Origin: Caldora sp. SIO3E6
GTDB lineage: Bacteria > Cyanobacteriota > Cyanobacteriia > Cyanobacteriales > Coleofasciculaceae
Assembly (NCBI GenBank): GCA_010672185.1
Contig: JAAHHL010000020.1
Span: forward strand, 1 to 8,811
Direction: 5' to 3'
DNA: 8,811 nt
In this document: piece by piece, positions 6,294 through 8,811 of the stretch
Layout of the letters: each line of letters begins with the position of its first letter
How positions within the stretch are numbered: the first letter of the stretch is position 1
Notes under the pieces: generated by a model
Told to the model about the DNA's origin: nothing
Databases searched by the model: none
The model's input: the letters and a program-made list of their open reading frames with translations, nothing else
Made by a program: the position numbers and the translations under genes

Positions 6294-6316
6294 TCCTGAT
6301 CATTCCCCAATCAGGA
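6294..6316. repeat. Inverted repeat TCCTGAT-N9-ATCAGGA
   Basis: Perfect 7-bp stem with a 9-nt loop between the 14-bp array and the small ORF. No T-run follows it. It may be a protein-binding site or the edge of a repeat element. An AGGAGG string overlaps its right arm (6313-6318) but no start codon lies at a usable distance. Confidence 0.4.
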
Positions 6317-6358
6317 GGAAATAAGTAAAGGTTTGTTGATCAATCCTTTATTTAATCT

Positions 6359-6364
6359 GGAGAG
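6359..6364 (+). promoter_or_regulatory. Ribosome binding site of the small ORF
   Basis: GGAGAG ends 7 nt before the ATG at 6372. This is the main argument that the 67-codon reading frame is translated. Confidence 0.5.
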
Positions 6365-6371
6365 TATATAA

Positions 6372-6575
6372 ATGTATAACGACAGACAGATATTACCGGA
6401 GCAAACTTTACCAGAAGAAACAACTCGACATACTGTAAGCACTAACCATAACCAACAGGCATCAGCATCATCCGCTAGTAACCAGGGTCAGCACTTCGAG
6501 CCTAATGTTCAAGATGAAAGCGATTATATTGATAGCTGGTACGATGGTTTAATTGGCACATCCGAAGAGGGGTGA
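6372..6575 (+). CDS. Small acidic hypothetical protein, 67 aa
   Basis: I do not recognise this protein. It is short, hydrophilic and probably disordered: a Glu/Thr/Pro-rich start, a His/Asn/Gln/Ser/Ala-rich middle (about residues 20-40), and an acidic C-terminal part with aromatic residues (DESDYIDSWYDGLIG, 48-62). There is no signal peptide, membrane helix, cysteine or charged repeat pointing to a function. A GGAG-type ribosome binding site at good spacing and a composition unlike the surrounding arrays favour a real gene; the short length and position inside a repeat island argue for caution. The aromatic-acidic C-terminus is the part most likely to be conserved if this is a true family. 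It stands alone on the plus strand, between rca and the ACT-domain gene, both on the minus strand. Confidence 0.5.
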   Translation: MYNDRQILPEQTLPEETTRHTVSTNHNQQASASSASNQGQHFEPNVQDESDYIDSWYDGLIGTSEEG

Positions 6576-6592
6576 GCGAAAAAAAGAGTGGG

Positions 6593-6616
6593 GAGCGGAG
6601 GAGCGGAGGAGCGGAG
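6593..6616 (+). repeat. 8-bp tandem repeat, 3 copies (GAGCGGAG)
   Basis: Three perfect units about 18 bp after the stop of the small ORF; another G-rich purine array in the same spacer as the larger ones. Confidence 0.8.
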
Positions 6617-6689
6617 GAAGAAGAGAGAACTGATAATTTTTGGATACAAAGCTCAAGAAATCCCACCCAAAATTTCGTTCACCCGCTCA

Positions 6690-6830
6690 AGTCCACAAAG
6701 CGTGGACTAAATATTTTTGAGCAGATTGAGTCATCTTTAGATGACTTGAGCTATTAGCCGGTCGTTTAAACGACCGGCGGGGTAAGGATTTCACCTTAAG
6801 TTGACACCAATGACCGAGGTGCGCCCTCAA
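6690..6830. repeat. Chain of consecutive hairpins, probable repetitive extragenic element
   Basis: Five inverted repeats follow one another: AGTCCAC-N5-GTGGACT (6690-6708), AGTCATC-TTTA-GATGACT (6729-6746), the 22-bp perfect palindrome (6757-6778), TAAGG-N6-CCTTA (6783-6798), and TTGACACC...GGTG...TCAA (6801-6830, with a bulge). The stems differ in sequence but have similar size. From memory, strings such as AGTCC...GGACT followed by AGCC...GGC hairpins recur between genes in Nostoc-like cyanobacteria, so a dispersed element is the first guess; a structured RNA is the alternative. No T-run marks it as a standard terminator. Confidence 0.6.
6757..6778. repeat. Perfect 22-bp palindrome centred on GTTTAAAC
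   Basis: The half-site GCCGGTCGTTT is followed directly by its exact reverse complement, with no spacer. Perfect self-complementarity of this length is not expected by chance. It could fold as a GC-rich cruciform or hairpin at the 3' flank of the ACT-domain gene, or bind a dimeric protein. Confidence 0.85.
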
Positions 6831-6859
6831 CCGGGTCCCTCTTGCACAATATTTCGTAA

Positions 6860-7585
6860 TTAAGAAAAGCTACCCAGTAACCTTTGCCGCACACCTTCAG
6901 CAATTTTGTGTCCCAAATATTCTGGGATCAAGCCTTCGTTGGGTCCCAACAAGTATAAGATTATCCTAGTTCGTCCGCGCCACACCAGTAAGTTGGCATT
7001 GACTACTAGCAAATCCTCTTGCCAGATTGCCGACATCACCTTGTAAAATAGACCGGGCTGATTGTCTGCTTCAATCAATAATGCTGGTAGATGGAAAACA
7101 GGATCTACATAGAATTCTGTTTCTACCCGTTCTAAGCCAGCATCAAGATTAAATTCTACTGCCAGCATTTCTTCAACTTCAAAACTCCCTGCCAAAGCTT
7201 CTTGAATAGCGCGGCAGACGTTTTCTGCCGTTTGCTCCGTCAGAGCTTTTTTGCCACGGGACACAATTAGTTTGATAAATACCAGCATCGGTGTCTTGAT
7301 TTGACCATAAAGACTAAGGTTATGGATAGTTAGTCCATAGGCAGCCAGAACACCAAAAATGTCGCTTAGGAGAAAAGACTGATTGCGGTAAGCAAAATGC
7401 AGCGCACTTTTGGAACTCTCCGATTTGATCTCAATCACTGCATGCTTAGTTTTGTAAAGTCGATAGGCAAGTCTGAGGTTTTGTAACTGTATCTCACTAT
7501 TGGCAAATTGCTCATAAAACTTAGGAAACGCTTTATTGAAGCGCTTCAGAAGTTCTCGTGTCGATGATTTCAAACCCGCAGTCAT
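6860..7585 (-). CDS. Protein with two ACT domains (GlnD C-terminus-like)
   Basis: The 241-aa protein has no visible catalytic domain. Two segments have ACT-domain character: about residues 62-110 (HFAYRNQSFLLSDIFGVLAAYG) and about 166-215, where ADNQPGLFYKVMSAIWQEDL shows the typical D-x-PGL-x-x-V pattern for ligand binding between beta-strand 1 and helix 1. This arrangement resembles the C-terminal ACT pair of the PII uridylyltransferase GlnD, without the nucleotidyltransferase and HD parts. ACT domains usually bind amino acids or other small ligands, so an amino-acid or nitrogen sensor is plausible, but partner and ligand are unknown. The start ATG at 7585 has no obvious Shine-Dalgarno. A perfect 8-bp-stem inverted repeat lies 27 bp upstream of the start codon. 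It is divergent from the GNAT gene. Confidence 0.82.
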   Translation of the reverse strand: MTAGLKSSTRELLKRFNKAFPKFYEQFANSEIQLQNLRLAYRLYKTKHAVIEIKSESSKSALHFAYRNQSFLLSDIFGVLAAYGLTIHNLSLYGQIKTPMLVFIKLIVSRGKKALTEQTAENVCRAIQEALAGSFEVEEMLAVEFNLDAGLERVETEFYVDPVFHLPALLIEADNQPGLFYKVMSAIWQEDLLVVNANLLVWRGRTRIILYLLGPNEGLIPEYLGHKIAEGVRQRLLGSFS

Positions 7586-7935
7586 AGTTAGGGGTGGTAT
7601 GCTTCGTTATTTTCACCAAGCCAAACTTGGTGACCAGAAGCAGTTAGGTCTCATTTGAGGAAGAATCAGCATATATCTGGTTAATCTCTCAAAAATTCTG
7701 CCCGGTAGCTTTAGTCTATAGTAGCCTTAGTATATTAGACGATGCTAATCTACCTAATCTGACAGAAGAAAGGTTGTATAGTAAGCTTTACATCAAGCCT
7801 GGTAGTATAGGAGTATGTTACGATAACTGCTATTATTAAATTTGGTCTCAATCAAGCAGTAAGTCTCCTCCGTCAGGAAAGGCAGTCTGCCTAACTTTGG
7901 GTACGAAACTAGAAAAATGCCACAGCCACATCTGC
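7586..7935. other. Divergent spacer between the ACT-domain and GNAT genes
   Basis: The 350-bp spacer holds the inverted repeat at 7613-7633, a small palindrome GTTA-CGA-TAAC (7817-7827) and a short hairpin GGCA-GTC-TGCC shortly before the GNAT start. It is A/T-rich in the middle with several TATA-like strings (for example around 7775-7810) but I cannot choose a promoter for either gene with confidence. I see no coding capacity beyond very short frames. Confidence 0.5.
7613..7633. promoter_or_regulatory. Inverted repeat TCACCAAG-N5-CTTGGTGA upstream of the ACT-domain gene
   Basis: Perfect 8-bp arms separated by CCAAA, 28-48 bp upstream of the minus-strand ATG. It has the size and spacing of an operator for a dimeric repressor, or would form a stable hairpin in the 5' leader of the ACT-domain mRNA. 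No T-run is adjacent, so a terminator is unlikely. The cognate regulator is not identifiable. Confidence 0.45.
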
Positions 7936-8457
7936 ATGGGTTTTTGGAAAAGCTTTTTTAGCAGCCCTGATACTGTCTTGCCTCAGAAGCAGTATGAAGG
8001 GGATATATTGGAAGGTACGATCAATCGCACCGATAGTAGAACTCGAATATTTTTTAGCACAGACCGGGAAGTAGACCTTTACGACTTAGAAGAATTATGT
8101 GATGCCGTTGGTTGGTCTCGACGTCCCCTGCGTAAGGTAAAAAAAGCGATTCAACACAGTTTCCTCGTTACTTGCATGTGGCAACAGCAAGGTAGCAGTA
8201 GGCGCTTAATTGGCTTTGCCCGGGCGACTTCCGATCATGCTTTCAACGCTACGATTTGGGATGTGGTGGTACACCCAGATTTCCAAAACAAGGGACTAGG
8301 TAAAGCCTTGATGAAGTATATGATCAAAAAACTTCGGAGTGAGGATATCAGCAATATCACCTTATTTGCCGACCCTCAGGTGGTCAATTTTTATCGGAGA
8401 ATGGGATTTATGCCTGATCCAGAAGGCATCAAAGGTATGTTCTGGTATCCTGAGTAA
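7936..8457 (+). CDS. GNAT-family N-acetyltransferase (Ycf52/plastid NSI-SNAT type)
   Basis: GNAT enzymes transfer an acetyl group from acetyl-CoA to an amine of a small molecule or protein. The start chosen is ATG at 7936 (MGFWKSFF); a longer frame from TTG at 7897 adds 13 residues with no family character. Of 173 residues, seen: the motif A beta-strand IWDVVVHPDFQNKGLGKALM (107-126) containing the acetyl-CoA pyrophosphate loop Q117-N-K-G120-L-G122, and the motif B region LFADPQVVNFYRRMGF (143-158) with the usual N-FY-R-MGF ending. The N-terminal RIFFSTDREVDLYDLEELC (37-55) matches the plastid/cyanobacterial branch that includes Ycf52 of red algal plastids and plant chloroplast NSI/SNAT proteins. 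Substrate in this organism cannot be told. No good Shine-Dalgarno is visible. tRNA-Pro follows 68 bp downstream with its own promoter. Confidence 0.88.
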   Translation: MGFWKSFFSSPDTVLPQKQYEGDILEGTINRTDSRTRIFFSTDREVDLYDLEELCDAVGWSRRPLRKVKKAIQHSFLVTCMWQQQGSSRRLIGFARATSDHAFNATIWDVVVHPDFQNKGLGKALMKYMIKKLRSEDISNITLFADPQVVNFYRRMGFMPDPEGIKGMFWYPE

Positions 8458-8482
8458 ATTTTGGCTAAGAACACAATTTTGA

Positions 8483-8511
8483 TGGCAAGAAAGCAAAAAG
8501 CAAGTTATAAT
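8483..8511 (+). promoter_or_regulatory. Candidate promoter of tRNA-Pro
   Basis: A perfect -10 TATAAT (8506-8511) lies 14 bp before the mature tRNA 5' end; the base 17 bp further up is the poor -35 TGGCAA (8483-8488). The -10 placement fits a start of transcription at about 8518. Confidence 0.5.
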
Positions 8512-8525
8512 ATTTGAGTAGTCTT

Positions 8526-8599
8526 CGGGATGTAGCGCAGCTTGGTAGCGCGCCTGCTTTGGGAGCAGGATGTCGCAGGTTCAAATCCTGTCATCCCGA
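8526..8599 (+). tRNA. tRNA-Pro (anticodon UGG)
   Basis: The 74-nt sequence folds as a complete cloverleaf: acceptor stem CGGGATG with CATCCCG, discriminator A8599, D-arm GCGC-AGCTTGGTA-GCGC, anticodon stem CCTGC/GCAGG with loop TTTGGGA (anticodon TGG), and T-arm GCAGG-TTCAAAT-CCTGT. The 3' CCA is not encoded, as is common in cyanobacteria. UGG reads most or all proline codons. No att-site duplication or integrase is visible beside it in this window. Confidence 0.97.
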
Positions 8600-8653
8600 T
8601 TTATTAGCACATCACTGTTGTTGAGTGTGTATGTCAGTGCGCAAAAAAAAATA

Positions 8654-8682
8654 TTGACAATAAAATAGAAAAGTGATATAGC
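8654..8682 (+). promoter_or_regulatory. Near-consensus promoter at the right edge
   Basis: A perfect -35 TTGACA (8654-8659), a 17-bp spacer and TATAGC (8677-8682) point rightward, giving an expected transcript start near 8688. It is the best sigma-70-type promoter in the window and drives whatever begins at the right edge. Confidence 0.55.
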
Positions 8683-8702
8683 TGAGTATCGAAATTGATG
8701 GA

Positions 8703-8810
8703 GTGATTATTCTGGCTCAACTCTGGATGGAACTATTAGAAATGGAACAGAGTCAGGAAAATCAGCCTTGGAAGAGAGTGATGGGATTACTTAAGGAGGG
8801 AAATCAATAG
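8703..8810 (+). CDS. Possible small ORF, 35 codons, leading a truncated operon
   Basis: From GTG 8703 to TAG 8808-8810 the frame encodes MIILAQLWMELLEMEQSQEN followed by 15 residues ending in LLKEGNQ. It is Glu/Leu/Gln-rich and would form an amphipathic helix. An in-frame ATG at 8727 would give 27 residues; upstream the frame is closed by TAG at 8679-8681. It follows a near-consensus promoter, and its end overlaps the strong ribosome binding site for a gene outside the window, the layout of a small leader or antitoxin-like gene in front of a partner. I do not recognise the family. It may also be untranslated leader. Confidence 0.3.
   Translation: MIILAQLWMELLEMEQSQENQPWKRVMGLLKEGNQ
8793..8799 (+). 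promoter_or_regulatory. Perfect Shine-Dalgarno for a gene beyond the window
   Basis: AAGGAGG with no start codon in the 12 bases that remain of the window; the next gene should begin within a few bases after 8811. Confidence 0.6.
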
Positions 8811-8811
8811 T

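Noticed and set aside
6572..6757. GTG-started 61-codon frame overlapping the stop of the small acidic ORF
   Set aside because: It runs through the GAGCGGAG repeat and two hairpins of the extragenic element; the peptide is low-complexity and then hairpin-derived. The GTGA overlap is probably chance.
7814..7827. NtcA-type site (GTA-N8-TAC) before the GNAT gene
   Set aside because: The string is GTA-N8-TAA, missing the final C, and no properly spaced -10 follows; the short palindrome GTTACGATAAC is not enough.
7897..7935. TTG-started N-terminal extension of the GNAT protein
   Set aside because: The 13 added residues have no family resemblance and no ribosome binding site; the ATG at 7936 gives the expected MGFWK start.
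8600..8650. Terminator after tRNA-Pro
   Set aside because: CACTG...CAGTG can pair, but the loop is about 17 nt and the following run is A, not T, on the plus strand.
8526..8811. tRNA-Pro as an integration site of a mobile island
   Set aside because: No repeat of the tRNA 3' end and no integrase are visible in the 212 bp that follow; cannot be judged within this window.

Overview
The window looks like ordinary chromosome of a cyanobacterium, probably a filamentous one. The support is the gene set (a cyanobacterial-type Rubisco activase, a MoeZ-type MoeB with a rhodanese domain, a plastid/cyanobacterial-type GNAT protein, a two-ACT-domain protein), three HIP1 octamers (GCGATCGC), and intergenic spacers filled with short tandem repeats of the kind common in filamentous cyanobacteria. 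The genus cannot be fixed from the sequence alone.

Layout: (1) 1-580, minus strand, is a 5'-complete but edge-truncated pdxH (pyridoxamine 5'-phosphate oxidase). (2) Divergent from it, 777-1980 carries a LapA-domain membrane protein and scpA (chromosome condensation kleisin, TTG start), probably co-transcribed. (3) 2213-3373 is a sugar-nucleotide pyrophosphorylase with a C-terminal left-handed beta-helix. (4) 3374-3635 is a convergent spacer with two strong hairpins, the second followed by T6 (probable intrinsic terminator), then a 9-bp repeat array. (5) moeB (3636-4808) and rca (5037-6002) lie in tandem on the minus strand, separated by a 7-copy 8-bp G-rich array. (6) 6003-6859 is a repeat island: four abutting or near-abutting tandem arrays with different units, a small 67-aa acidic ORF with a good ribosome binding site, and a chain of hairpins including a perfect 22-bp palindrome. 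(7) 6860-7585, minus, is a two-ACT-domain regulator-like protein, divergent from (8) a GNAT acetyltransferase (7936-8457). (9) tRNA-Pro(UGG) lies at 8526-8599. (10) The right edge has a near-consensus promoter, a tiny ORF and a perfect Shine-Dalgarno pointing at a gene beyond the window.

Most genes are independent housekeeping functions (vitamin B6 salvage, chromosome segregation, nucleotide sugars, molybdenum cofactor/sulfur transfer, Rubisco reactivation, amino-acid sensing, acetylation) rather than one pathway. I do not see a defence island, mobile element, CRISPR array or new multi-gene system. The least-explained parts are non-coding: repeat families placed as mirror-image copies around moeB-rca, G-quadruplex-capable arrays at the ends of those two genes, the hairpin chain at 6690-6830, and an Rca that ends before the usual small-subunit-like domain.
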